DNA of 31,547 bases from an uncultured Lachnospiraceae bacterium (GCA_910578115.1 CAJTPO010000052.1:1-31547); one strand, 5' to 3'. Counted from the stretch's first letter, positions 23,081 through 31,507 are shown. Notes: a model not told the origin generated them from the letters alone. Program-made: numbers and translations.

Positions 23081-24517
23081 ATGGAGGACAGAAGGAGGCT
23101 GCCGGAAGCATTCTGTATGAGAATGGAAGGGCTTCTGGGGGCGGAATGGAATGCATTTTTGGCAAGTTATGATGAAAATCGTTATTATGGGCTGCGCAGG
23201 AATCCGTTAAAGTCCTCCGCGGAGAGATTTATGGAGCAGATGCCTTATGCTCTTGAGAAAGTAAGCTGGGCGGAGGAAGGATATTATTACGGGACGGAGG
23301 ATCATCCGGGTAAAGACGTGCTGCATGAGGCGGGTTTATACTATATTCAGGAACCGTCTGCGATGGCGGTGGCACAGATTCTGGACCCGCAGCCGGGAGA
23401 ACGCGTTCTGGATCTGTGTGCGGCGCCGGGCGGCAAGAGTACACAGATTGCCGGACGTATGCGGGGAGAGGGACTGCTGGTTGCCAATGAAGTGATTCCT
23501 GACAGGGCAGGAATCCTGTCGCAGAACGTGGAGCGGATGGGAATCAAAAACTGTGTGGTGTGCAATGAGGAACCGGAGCGCATGGCAGAACGCTTCCCGG
23601 GATTTTTTGACAGAATTGTGGTGGATGCCCCCTGTTCAGGGGAAGGGATGTTCCGCAAGGATGAGACGGCGGTGGAGCAGTGGAGCGAGGCGCATGTGCA
23701 GATGTGTGCCGACAGACAGCTGATGATCCTTAGAGAGGCGGCTAAAATGCTCAGATTGGGCGGTGTGCTGGTTTACTCTACCTGTACCTTTGCACCGGAT
23801 GAAAATGAAGGGGTAATCAGCAGATTCGTGGAAGAGCGGGATGATTTTGTAATAGAAGAAGTACCTCACGATACCGCTTTTGCACCGGGAAGAGAAGAAT
23901 GGACTGCGCAGCCGGCACCAGGGCTGGAACGTACAATGCGCTTGTGGCCGCATCGCCTGAAAGGAGAAGGACATTATATCGCCAGACTCAGACGGAGCGG
24001 AAGGAAAGAGGAGGCGGTGTCCGATTCGGTCTGGTCTCATGGAAGAATTTCCGGCGGCAGGGATCGCCGCCGTACGGATGTGAAGCAGAAGAAGCAGGCA
24101 GAGGTTCTGCAGGAGTTTCTGGTAAAAGAGCTGGGGCTTGGGGAGGACTGGCTGGCGGAGCAGAGGGGAAGAGTGGAGCTGTTTGGGGAACAGCTTTATC
24201 TTGTGCCCGAAGAGATGATACCGGTGCAGGGGATGAAAATACGCCGTCCGGGGCTGCATCTGGCGACGGAGAAGAAAAACCGGCTGGAGCCGGCGCATGC
24301 ATTGGCACTTGCACTGACGACGGCAGAGACGGACAGGAGCCTGGAGCTGTCACAGGAGGAGGCGGTGCGTTATCTGCGTGGTGAGAGTCTGGTCTGTGAC
24401 TCGCGCAAGGGCTGGACATTGCTGACTTATCGTGGGTATCCGTTGGGATTTGGCAAGGCTTCAGGCGGTCAGATGAAAAACCACTATCCGAAGGGACTGA
24501 GAAAGTCTCTTTTCTGA
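23081..24517 (+). CDS. rsmF: RsmF-type rRNA (cytosine-5) methyltransferase
   Basis: A 478-residue NOL1/NOP2/Sun methyltransferase. The SAM site reads LDLCAAPGGKSTQIA. The two catalytic cysteines are visible: Cys185 in DAPCSGEGMF, used for release, and Cys235 in STCTFAPDENE, the nucleophile. The C-terminal part (about residues 330-478) resembles the RsmF RNA-binding extension (GLHLATEKKNRLEPAHALAL and WTLLTYRGYPLGFGK), which separates it from RsmB, as does the lack of an N-terminal NusB domain. It should methylate 16S rRNA near the decoding site. ATG 23081 is chosen on family length; ATG 23069 and GTG 23042 are alternatives. Confidence 0.9.
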   Translation: MEDRRRLPEAFCMRMEGLLGAEWNAFLASYDENRYYGLRRNPLKSSAERFMEQMPYALEKVSWAEEGYYYGTEDHPGKDVLHEAGLYYIQEPSAMAVAQILDPQPGERVLDLCAAPGGKSTQIAGRMRGEGLLVANEVIPDRAGILSQNVERMGIKNCVVCNEEPERMAERFPGFFDRIVVDAPCSGEGMFRKDETAVEQWSEAHVQMCADRQLMILREAAKMLRLGGVLVYSTCTFAPDENEGVISRFVEERDDFVIEEVPHDTAFAPGREEWTAQPAPGLERTMRLWPHRLKGEGHYIARLRRSGRKEEAVSDSVWSHGRISGGRDRRRTDVKQKKQAEVLQEFLVKELGLGEDWLAEQRGRVELFGEQLYLVPEEMIPVQGMKIRRPGLHLATEKKNRLEPAHALALALTTAETDRSLELSQEEAVRYLRGESLVCDSRKGWTLLTYRGYPLGFGKASGGQMKNHYPKGLRKSLF

Positions 24518-24630
24518 TCGATGCGGAAATTGCAGGATACAAAAATGATGCAATTATGATGCAAAAATGATGCAGAAAATGTCGAAAAAGAGAGAGGTAC
24601 GCCCTTGTAAAAAAATTCTGCGTGGAATAT

Positions 24631-24666
24631 ACTAGTATAAGCCGCGAATAATTATCGTGGATCATA
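24631..24666. repeat. Copy 2 of the dispersed palindromic element
   Basis: ACTAGTATAAGCC at the left end and CGTGGATCATA at the right match the element at 11826-11860 (31 of 35 positions plus one inserted A). The palindrome is less perfect here. It lies in the spacer just upstream of the MBOAT gene, 31 bases before its start, so it would be in or near that gene's leader. The rest of the 24518-24696 spacer has short ATGATGCA-type repeats only. Confidence 0.65.
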
Positions 24667-24696
24667 TCTTATGTATCAGGTAAGGGAGTTCCGATT

Positions 24697-26118
24697 ATGC
24701 TTTTTTCCAGTGTAGAATTTTTGTTCCGGTTTCTGCCGGTCTTTATGATATTGTATCTGATCAGTCCTGCCAAATATCGTAACATTGTATTATTGGCAGG
24801 GAGTCTCGTGTTTTATGGAGTGGGAGAACCGTATTTTGTTCTGCTGCTTATTTTTTCTATTGTGGTCAATTATGGTTTGAGCAGGTATATGGTATGGGAA
24901 CCAGTGGCTCCCATACGGAACCGCACACAAAGGAGAGAGAAGCGGCGTAAGGCAGCGCTGGTGGTTTCGCTGATTTTTGACTTTAGCATGTTGTTTCTCT
25001 TTAAGTACTGGGACTTTGTGGCAGGCAGCCTGAATCATCTGACAGGAAGTGAGCTGGTGCCGCTGTTGTCGCTGTCTCTTCCTCTTGGTATAAGTTTTTA
25101 TACCTTTCAAATGGTATCCTATCAGGTGGACTGCTATCGGGGAACGATAGAAAAATCAGTGGGGATTGTATCATTTGCCGCCTACGTGTGTATGTTTCCG
25201 CAGCTGATCGCGGGGCCGATTGTACGGTATGATGAGGTGGGGGAGCGGATGAAAAGCAGGCGTATGCGCATCCGCAATCTGGAAAACGGTCTCAAGCTTT
25301 TTACGCTGGGGCTTGGATTTAAGGTTCTGCTGGCCAATCAGATCGGCACACTCTGGAATACGATCATGTCTGCAGGAGCCGGAGCACTGCATCCGGCTGT
25401 GGCGTGGCTGGGAGCAGCGGCCTATTCTTTCCAGATTTATTTTGACTTCTGGGGATATTCTGTAATGGCGATGGGGCTTGGTAAGATGCTCGGTTTCAGG
25501 ATCCCGCAGAACTTTGACAATCCCTATGCGTCCAGATCCATTTCGGAATTTTGGCGCAGATGGCATATTACGCTGGGCAGATGGTTTCGCGAGTATGTGT
25601 ATTTTCCCTTGGGCGGCAGTCGTAAGGGCTGGTTTAGAACGGGGTGTAATCTTTTTATCGTATGGACGCTGACCGGGTTATGGCATGGGGCCGACTGGAA
25701 TTTTGTATTGTGGGGGCTGTTATTTTTTGTGATCCTCACGATCGAGAAGAGCAGTTACGGAAGGCGGCTGGAGCAGACAAGAGTGCTCGGCCGGCTTTAT
25801 ACGCTGGCGATTATTCCAATAACATGGGTTGTGTTTGCTGTTACCGATATCGGGCAGCTGGCGGCCTATCTGGGCAATATGTTCGGTATACAGCAGACGG
25901 GTGTTATGGTTGGCATTCCACAGTTACTGCGTTACCTGCAGGAATATGGTTTTTTGCTGGCGGCCTGTATTTTGTTCGCCACTCCTTTTCCCATCAGATG
26001 GTATGACAGGTGGAAGGATCGTTGGTTTGCAGTGGCGCTGTTGGCAGTGGTGTTTTGGTTTTCCGTACACGAGATTCAGGTTGGAAGCAATAATCCTTTT
26101 CTGTATTTCAGATTTTGA
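24697..26118 (+). CDS. MBOAT-family O-acyltransferase (AlgI/PatA-like)
   Basis: A 473-residue multi-spanning membrane acyltransferase. Diagnostic features are FSSVEFLFRFLPVFM at the start, MFPQLIAGPIVRY, FWRRWHITLGRWFREYVYFP and the conserved catalytic His330 in GLWHGADWNFVLWG. Proteins of this type move acyl groups, usually acetyl, across the membrane and pass them to an SGNH-type partner that modifies an extracellular polymer. Such a partner is encoded next. ATG 24697 has AAGGGAG (24682-24688) 8 bases upstream. Substrate could be the exopolysaccharide, teichoic acid or peptidoglycan; the sequence does not decide. Confidence 0.93.
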   Translation: MLFSSVEFLFRFLPVFMILYLISPAKYRNIVLLAGSLVFYGVGEPYFVLLLIFSIVVNYGLSRYMVWEPVAPIRNRTQRREKRRKAALVVSLIFDFSMLFLFKYWDFVAGSLNHLTGSELVPLLSLSLPLGISFYTFQMVSYQVDCYRGTIEKSVGIVSFAAYVCMFPQLIAGPIVRYDEVGERMKSRRMRIRNLENGLKLFTLGLGFKVLLANQIGTLWNTIMSAGAGALHPAVAWLGAAAYSFQIYFDFWGYSVMAMGLGKMLGFRIPQNFDNPYASRSISEFWRRWHITLGRWFREYVYFPLGGSRKGWFRTGCNLFIVWTLTGLWHGADWNFVLWGLLFFVILTIEKSSYGRRLEQTRVLGRLYTLAIIPITWVVFAVTDIGQLAAYLGNMFGIQQTGVMVGIPQLLRYLQEYGFLLAACILFATPFPIRWYDRWKDRWFAVALLAVVFWFSVHEIQVGSNNPFLYFRF

Positions 26119-26141
26119 CGACAGTGGGCAGTAATGTTGTT

Positions 26142-26174
26142 ATAGTAAACGACATTGGAAATTTTGTTTACTAT
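26142..26174. repeat. Inverted repeat between the MBOAT and SGNH genes
   Basis: ATAGTAAAC (26142-26150) pairs with GTTTACTAT (26166-26174) across a 15-base loop. The arm sequence is the same as in the CATAGTAAAC ends of the 92-bp dispersed repeat (7-15 and 82-91 region). It may be a weak terminator, an operator or a relic of that repeat. Confidence 0.45.
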
Positions 26175-26293
26175 GACTATAAATGTAAAGCCGGGGATGT
26201 ACTGTTATGAAAATGGTATGCATATTTGATGTGGTAGATTTCATATCGATACTATAAAACAGGAATGATGATTCGATTAAGGAATGACAACGA

Positions 26294-27724
26294 ATGAAAA
26301 AGAAGAAGCAGCAGAAAAAGCAACAACAGAATAAACAGCAGAAAAAACAGGCGGTACAACAACAGAGCCGTCAGCCGCAACAAAAGAAGCCGCAGCAGAA
26401 CAGGCAGGTACAGCAAAAACAGCAGACAGGACCGAAGGAGCATGTAGTACAAAGGCAGGAGGCAGAACAAGTAAAGCAGCCTGTGCAACAGCAAAAGAAG
26501 CAGGAGAAGCACCAGAAACAGCAGCCTGCACAACAGCAAAAGCACCAGAAACTGCAGCCTGCACAGCAGCAAAAACAACAGGGAAAGCAACTGCAAAAAC
26601 AGCAGAGACAGAAACGGGATTGGAAGGAATATTTATATAACTGCCCATATTTAATTCTGATCACGCTGACTTCGCTGGCAGTCATGTTTGTTTCTAATGA
26701 GATTGGGATCAGCTCTGTGGTGAGAGATGCGCAGATGTTTGTCTCCAGATCGTATGCAAAAATGCCGGGAGAGCAGAGAATGGTGGAAACGGGGTCGCAT
26801 CGAGTCCAGCAGGAGGAGAGTGCAGGCGGAAGGCAGACAGTTCCGATTTCCGGGAACAGTGATGGAACGGAAGCGGAGGGTTTGTATGAAGATTCTGCTG
26901 AAAAAACGGAAAATGCAGGAAAGCGCAGGGATCAAAAAGACGATTTACAAATTGATGACAGACTGCAGGAGGAACATGATGACCCGGGAAACGGCATAGA
27001 ACCGGCGGAAACACCGAAAGGGATAACGAACTTTGAATCTTACGAGCCTGTACAGATAGAATCACGTTACTATAAGGATGCAGGAAAAGTTGCATTGACA
27101 ACAGAGTATTCCTACACGAAAGAGAACATAAGTTATTTTGATGATGCAGCCTTTTTAGGAGATTCCAGGACATTGGGGATATCGGATTATGCGGGGCTGG
27201 AGACAGCGGATTTCTATTGTGACAGTGGTATGATGATCTTTAAGATTCTGGAAGAAGAGGTTACATACCAGAAGACCGGCAGTAAGGTCAGGATGACGGA
27301 GGTGCTGCAGAACAGGCAGTATGGTAAGATCTATCTCATGCTGGGAATGAATGAGCTGGGATACGGCAATACGGAAATGTATCTGGAGCAGTATCGGCAG
27401 GTGCTGGAACAGATCAGGGAATGGCAGCCAGAGGCGATTATCTATATTATGGCGAATCTCCATGTCAGCAGGGAAAAGAATAATATGGAGACAGAGTTCA
27501 ATAATATTAATATCAATGACAAGAACGCTGCGTCGGCTTCCCTGGCAAACGGAACAGATGTTTTTTATCTGGATGTCAATCCGGTGTTTACGGATGAAGA
27601 GGGATATCTGAAATCAGAACTGACTTTTGACGGGGTCCATCTCTACGCGAAGCATTATGATGCGTGGCGGGAGTTTTTGCTGGAACATGCGGTGGAACCG
27701 GCAAAGAATAAGGAGCATACATGA
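26294..27724 (+). CDS. SGNH/GDSL-type hydrolase-fold protein with Gln/Lys-rich cytoplasmic tail (MBOAT partner)
   Basis: A 476-residue three-part protein. Residues 1-115 are extremely Gln/Lys-rich, with degenerate repeats (HQKQQPAQQQK followed by HQKLQPAQQQK). One membrane segment follows at about 117-137, then a linker, and then an extracytoplasmic SGNH-type domain. In that domain the nucleophile Ser291 is in FLGDSRT, the Asn of GMNELG is in block III, and Asp446/His449 are in FDGVHLYAKHY. SGNH proteins next to MBOAT enzymes act as the O-acetyl transfer or hydrolysis partner. The cytoplasmic low-complexity tail is unusual for such partners. AAGGA lies about 10 bases before ATG 26294. Its stop overlaps the next start (ATGA). 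Confidence 0.85.
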   Translation: MKKKKQQKKQQQNKQQKKQAVQQQSRQPQQKKPQQNRQVQQKQQTGPKEHVVQRQEAEQVKQPVQQQKKQEKHQKQQPAQQQKHQKLQPAQQQKQQGKQLQKQQRQKRDWKEYLYNCPYLILITLTSLAVMFVSNEIGISSVVRDAQMFVSRSYAKMPGEQRMVETGSHRVQQEESAGGRQTVPISGNSDGTEAEGLYEDSAEKTENAGKRRDQKDDLQIDDRLQEEHDDPGNGIEPAETPKGITNFESYEPVQIESRYYKDAGKVALTTEYSYTKENISYFDDAAFLGDSRTLGISDYAGLETADFYCDSGMMIFKILEEEVTYQKTGSKVRMTEVLQNRQYGKIYLMLGMNELGYGNTEMYLEQYRQVLEQIREWQPEAIIYIMANLHVSREKNNMETEFNNININDKNAASASLANGTDVFYLDVNPVFTDEEGYLKSELTFDGVHLYAKHYDAWREFLLEHAVEPAKNKEHT

Positions 27725-28443
27725 TAGAGCGTGAAATTCGGTTGAATAAATATCTGGCAGACTGCGGCATATGTTCCAGACGGGATGCGGATAAGCTGAT
27801 CGAACAGGGAGTGGTGTCGGTTGACGGCAAAACTGCGCTGATGGGCATGAAGGTGACCGGGCAGGAGGAAGTCGTGGTTCGTGGGAAGAAAATAGCAGGC
27901 CGGGACAGGAAGATCGTCCTGGCATACTATAAACCCAGAGGAGTGGTCTGTACAGAACGGGATGTGCATGCTGAGAAAATAGTAACAGATGAAATTAAAT
28001 ATCCCGTGCGGGTCACATATGCGGGAAGACTGGATAAGGATTCGGAAGGACTGCTGTTGATGACGAACGATGGCATGTTGATCGATGCCATGATGCGCGG
28101 AGCCAATGGCCATGAGAAAGAATATATTGTCAAGGTATCCGGTGAGTGGACAGAGGAAGCGCTGGAGCATCTTCGGCAGGGGGTCTGGCTGGAAGAGATG
28201 CAAGTCAGAACCAGACCCTGTGAGATTGAACAGATTGGCCCGAGGACGGTCCGCATGGTGTTGACGCAGGGAATTAACAGGCAGATAAGACGTATGTGCA
28301 AAACACAGGGGTATGAGGTCGTGTCATTGAAAAGAACGCGCGTTATTAATGTTGGGCTTGACGGGCTGCGGGCCGGAGAATACAGGGAACTGTCACGGGA
28401 TGAGCTGCAGGGCCTGTATGAGCATTGCAGTATGACGATATAG
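27721..28443 (+). CDS. rluF: 23S rRNA pseudouridine synthase RluF
   Basis: A 240-residue RsuA/RluB/RluF-family enzyme. The N-terminal S4 RNA-binding domain (RLNKYLADCGICSRRDADKL) leads into the catalytic domain with Asp105 in GRLDKDSEGLLL. RGANGHEKEYIVKV and LTQGINRQIRRMC, followed by LKRTRVINVGLDGL, match RluF more closely than RluB or RsuA. RluF modifies U2604 of 23S rRNA in E. coli; the exact target here is assumed. It overlaps the preceding SGNH gene by 4 bases, a coupling with no obvious functional logic. Confidence 0.9.
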   Translation: MIEREIRLNKYLADCGICSRRDADKLIEQGVVSVDGKTALMGMKVTGQEEVVVRGKKIAGRDRKIVLAYYKPRGVVCTERDVHAEKIVTDEIKYPVRVTYAGRLDKDSEGLLLMTNDGMLIDAMMRGANGHEKEYIVKVSGEWTEEALEHLRQGVWLEEMQVRTRPCEIEQIGPRTVRMVLTQGINRQIRRMCKTQGYEVVSLKRTRVINVGLDGLRAGEYRELSRDELQGLYEHCSMTI

Positions 28444-28483
28444 GACAACAGGCGGTAATAATAAAAAACGGCAGGTATTTATA

Positions 28484-30442
28484 ATGAAGGAAACAGATAT
28501 TGATCGCATGAAAGAACTGACAGCTGTGTTGAATCACGCAGCGAAAGTATATTACGCACAGGACACAGAGGTCATGAGTAATTTTGAGTATGACCGTCTG
28601 TATGATGAATTATCGGAGCTGGAAAAAAGAACATGCGTTACGCTTGCAGACAGCCCTACAGTAAATGTGGGATTTGAAGCGGTGGAGGAACTGCCCAAGG
28701 AGCGGCATGAACGTCCGATGCTCTCGCTTGCCAAGACAAAGAGCAGGGAGGAGCTGCACGACTGGCTGAATGGGAAGGAGGCAGTGCTTTCCTGGAAGCT
28801 GGACGGTCTGACGATTGTGTTGACTTATATGGGAGGAAAATTGAGCAAAGCCGTGACGAGAGGCAATGGAGAAGTGGGAGAGGTCATTACCAACAACGCG
28901 CGGGTATTCAAAAATGTCCCGTTGTCTATTCCTTATCAGGAGGAACTGGTTCTGCGGGGAGAAGCGGTGATCAGTTACAGTGAGTTTGAGCGCATCAACA
29001 GTGAGATTGAGGATGTGGATGCGAAGTATAAGAATCCCAGGAATCTGTGCAGTGGTTCCGTACGGCAGTTAAATAACGAGATTACGGCCAGACGCAATGT
29101 CAATTTCTATGCATTCAGCCTTGTGAAGGCAGGAGAGACGGAGAACGGCGGTCTGAGGGCTGAGCAGCTTGTCTTTCTGCAGGGGCTTGGTTTTGATGTG
29201 GTGGAATACAGAGTGGTGAATCCGGATACAATTCTGGAAGGAATAGAATACTTTGAGAACAGGATCCAGACCTATGATGTGCCGTCGGACGGTCTTGTGC
29301 TGACCTACAATGATATTGCCTATGGGCAGTCTTTGGGGAGAACTGCGAAGTTCCCACGGGATTCCATCGCTTTTAAGTGGGCAGATGAATTGCGGGAGAC
29401 GGTGCTGAAAGAGATGGAATGGAGCGCCAGCCGCACAGGCCTGATCAATCCGGTGGCAATTTTCGAACCGGTAGAGCTGGAAGGGACGACCGTCAGTCGT
29501 GCTTCGGTACACAATATCAGTATCGTGAGAGGATTGAAGCTGGGACTCGGTGATCGTATCATGGTCTACAAAGCCAATATGATCATACCACAGATCGCGG
29601 AGAATTTGACACAGAGTGATACATTGGAGATTCCGGAGCTGTGTCCGGTGTGTGGACAGCCTGCACAGGTACGGCAGGTCAATGACGTACAGTCGCTGTA
29701 TTGTAATAATCCGGATTGTGATGCCAAAAAGATCAAGGCATTTACACTGTTTGTGAGCAGAGATGCTCTGAATGTGGACGGCCTGTCAGAGTCCACATTG
29801 GAGAAGTTCTTGGCCAGTGGTTTTCTTCATGAATATGCGGATCTTTTTAAGTTGAGCCGGTATGAGCCGGAAATCACGCAGATGGAGGGTTTTGGTGAGA
29901 AATCCTGTAACAATCTTATGGAGAGTATCGAGAAGGCGAGAGATACGACACTGGCTCGTGTGATTTATGGGCTGGGAATCGAAAATATAGGTGTTGCCAA
30001 TGCGAAGATTTTGTGCAGACATTTTCACGATTCGCTGGAGGCGCTGCGGCAGGCAACAGTGGAAGAACTGAATGAGGTGGATGGCGTGGGCGGCGTGATC
30101 GCGGCCGGTATCTATGAGTATTTCCATCGCGAAGATCGTATGGAGCAGTTGGACCGTTTGATGGCGGAACTGCGACTGGAGGAAGTGCCGGTGGAGGAGG
30201 GGAGTCAGACGCTGGCCGGTATGTCGTTTGTTATCACCGGCAGCCTGACGCACTATGAGAATCGAAATGCGCTCAAGACAGCCATCGAATTAAAGGGGGG
30301 TAAGGTGACAGGAAGTGTCACCGGGAAGACGGTCTGTCTGATCAATAATGATACTGCATCTCAGTCTTCTAAGAATAAGAAGGCGAAGGAACTTGGAGTC
30401 AGAATCATTTCGGAAGAGGAGTTTATGGCGGAATACCTGTAG
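28484..30442 (+). CDS. ligA: NAD-dependent DNA ligase (divergent LigA)
   Basis: A 652-residue LigA with the full domain order: NAD-binding Ia region, adenylation domain with the nucleophile Lys105 in SWKLDG, OB fold, Cys4 zinc finger (CPVCG and CNNPDC), helix-hairpin-helix region (VDGVGGVIAAGIYEYF) and C-terminal BRCT (LAGMSFVITGSL). Several normally strict motifs differ. TRGDG reads TRGNG, and the motif expected as DGVVIKV reads DGLVLTY, so the usual Lys there is Thr. AAGSLRQLD reads CSGSVRQLN. The ligase may therefore be a specialised paralogue beside a housekeeping LigA. ATG 28484 follows GGCAGG. A clear terminator follows the gene. Confidence 0.9.
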   Translation: MKETDIDRMKELTAVLNHAAKVYYAQDTEVMSNFEYDRLYDELSELEKRTCVTLADSPTVNVGFEAVEELPKERHERPMLSLAKTKSREELHDWLNGKEAVLSWKLDGLTIVLTYMGGKLSKAVTRGNGEVGEVITNNARVFKNVPLSIPYQEELVLRGEAVISYSEFERINSEIEDVDAKYKNPRNLCSGSVRQLNNEITARRNVNFYAFSLVKAGETENGGLRAEQLVFLQGLGFDVVEYRVVNPDTILEGIEYFENRIQTYDVPSDGLVLTYNDIAYGQSLGRTAKFPRDSIAFKWADELRETVLKEMEWSASRTGLINPVAIFEPVELEGTTVSRASVHNISIVRGLKLGLGDRIMVYKANMIIPQIAENLTQSDTLEIPELCPVCGQPAQVRQVNDVQSLYCNNPDCDAKKIKAFTLFVSRDALNVDGLSESTLEKFLASGFLHEYADLFKLSRYEPEITQMEGFGEKSCNNLMESIEKARDTTLARVIYGLGIENIGVANAKILCRHFHDSLEALRQATVEELNEVDGVGGVIAAGIYEYFHREDRMEQLDRLMAELRLEEVPVEEGSQTLAGMSFVITGSLTHYENRNALKTAIELKGGKVTGSVTGKTVCLINNDTASQSSKNKKAKELGVRIISEEEFMAEYL

Positions 30443-30475
30443 ATGTCTGGTATCCTGCTGAATATGAAATTATAA

Positions 30476-30514
30476 AAAATACGAACAAAGCAGTAGCTTT
30501 GCTCGTATTTTTTT
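30476..30514 (+). terminator. Rho-independent terminator after ligA
   Basis: AAAATACGAACAAAGC (30476-30491) pairs with GCTTTGCTCGTATTTT (30496-30511) with a 4-nt loop and a single G-T pair, followed by a T-run. It is a textbook terminator, and the A-rich left arm makes it likely to work from both sides. Confidence 0.9.
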
Positions 30515-30576
30515 GTGCAATAATATTTTCTGTAAATGTGGTTTTACATTTAGGGAATATGGAAAAAAATAATATT

Positions 30577-30674
30577 GCCGGCATGGAGAAATCATTTAAA
30601 TCCGGCAGGAGTTTGTGCCGAGGCGTCTCAAACTCCCTGAGCGCAGAGCAGAATTTGAGATTCTGCCCGCGTTC
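30577..30674 (+). ncRNA. Three consecutive hairpins, candidate structured leader RNA of the serine recombinase
   Basis: Hairpin 1 pairs GCCGG (30577-30581) with CCGGC (30602-30606). Hairpin 2 pairs GGAGTTTG (30608-30615) with CAAACTCC (30629-30636). Hairpin 3 pairs GAGCGC (30639-30644) with GCGTTC (30669-30674) and then GCAGAAT (30648-30654) with ATTCTGC (30660-30666). They are back to back, GC-rich in an otherwise AT-rich spacer, and end about 30 bases before the recombinase gene. No known RNA family is recognised. Confidence 0.5.
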
Positions 30675-30706
30675 TTCAGCAAAAACGCATCAGAATGGAG
30701 GAGAAT

Positions 30707-31309
30707 ATGGCAGATGTGTATGGCTATGTGCGTGTCAGCAGCCGCGATCAGAACGAAGAGAGACAGATGATCGCTTTGCGGCAGCTTGCAGTGGCAGAGA
30801 AAAATATTTTTATGGATAAGCAGTCCGGGAAGGATTTTGAACGTCCGGCATATAAGCGTATGTTAAGGCGTATGAAAAAAGACGACCTGCTCTATATAAA
30901 AAGTATCGACCGGTTGGGACGCAATTATGGAGAGATACTGGAGCAGTGGCAGATTCTCACCAAGGAGAAGGAAATAGATATTGTAGTGTTGGATATGCCG
31001 CTTTTAGATACCCGCAGGGGAAAAGATCTGATGGGAATGTTTCTCAGCGATATCGTTCTGCAGGTGCTGTCCTTTGTGGCGGAGAGTGAACGGTCAAATA
31101 TAAGACAGCGACAGGCGGAAGGGATTGCGGCGGCAAAAGCAAGAGGTGTCAGGTTTGGCCGGCCGGAGACGCCGTATCCGGATAATTTCCGGGAGATACA
31201 TCAGGATTGGAGAAATAAAAAAATAACACTTCGTCAAGCTGCGGATGCCTGCAAAATGCCTGTTGGAACATTTTATGGGAAAGCAAAAAGATTCGAAAGT
31301 TGTAATTAG
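30707..31309 (+). CDS. Serine recombinase of the resolvase/invertase family
   Basis: A 200-residue small serine recombinase. The catalytic domain starts YGYVRVSSRDQNEERQ, with the nucleophile Ser11 and Arg9, and has the IDRLGRN motif (Asp68, Arg69, Arg72). A long helix E region (MGMFLSDIVLQVLSFVAESERSNIRQRQAEGIAAAK) follows. The C-terminal helix-turn-helix lies at about 170-195 (KKITLRQAADACKMPVGTFYGKA). The size fits Hin/Gin/Mpi-type invertases and Tn3-type resolvases. ATG 30707 has GGAGG (30697-30701) at 5-bp spacing; ATG 30695 would place that site inside the gene. A pair of inverted repeats begins 17 bases after its stop, which favours an invertase. Confidence 0.93.
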   Translation: MADVYGYVRVSSRDQNEERQMIALRQLAVAEKNIFMDKQSGKDFERPAYKRMLRRMKKDDLLYIKSIDRLGRNYGEILEQWQILTKEKEIDIVVLDMPLLDTRRGKDLMGMFLSDIVLQVLSFVAESERSNIRQRQAEGIAAAKARGVRFGRPETPYPDNFREIHQDWRNKKITLRQAADACKMPVGTFYGKAKRFESCN

Positions 31310-31325
31310 ATAAAATAAAAATTTG

Positions 31326-31507
31326 AAAAAGTGTACTTTTACAAACTATACATATACTTGTTAACAGTTTCTTAGTCTATCACAAAAAGAATGATTGTGC
31401 AATTGTTTTTGTGATTTTTCAATGATTTTCACTCTGTTTCACTTCTTGTAAATCGGTATTTTCCAGAAGTTAACTGTAGAAAGGTTCTTTGCAAAAGTAC
31501 ACTTTTT
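31326..31507. other. Second candidate invertible segment (182 bp, 20-bp inverted repeats)
   Basis: AAAAAGTGTACTTTTACAAA (31326-31345) matches the reverse complement of 31488-31507 at 19 of 20 positions. The 142 bp between them are AT-rich and non-coding. The core AAAAGT-GT-ACTTTT has 6-bp arms around an asymmetric GT dinucleotide, which is the design expected for a serine-recombinase crossover (2-bp overlap that sets orientation). On the minus strand TTGCAC-N17-TAGACT is a possible promoter reading toward the recombinase, so the present orientation may be OFF for whatever lies to the right. The last 40 bases of the window hold no recognisable gene start. Confidence 0.75.
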
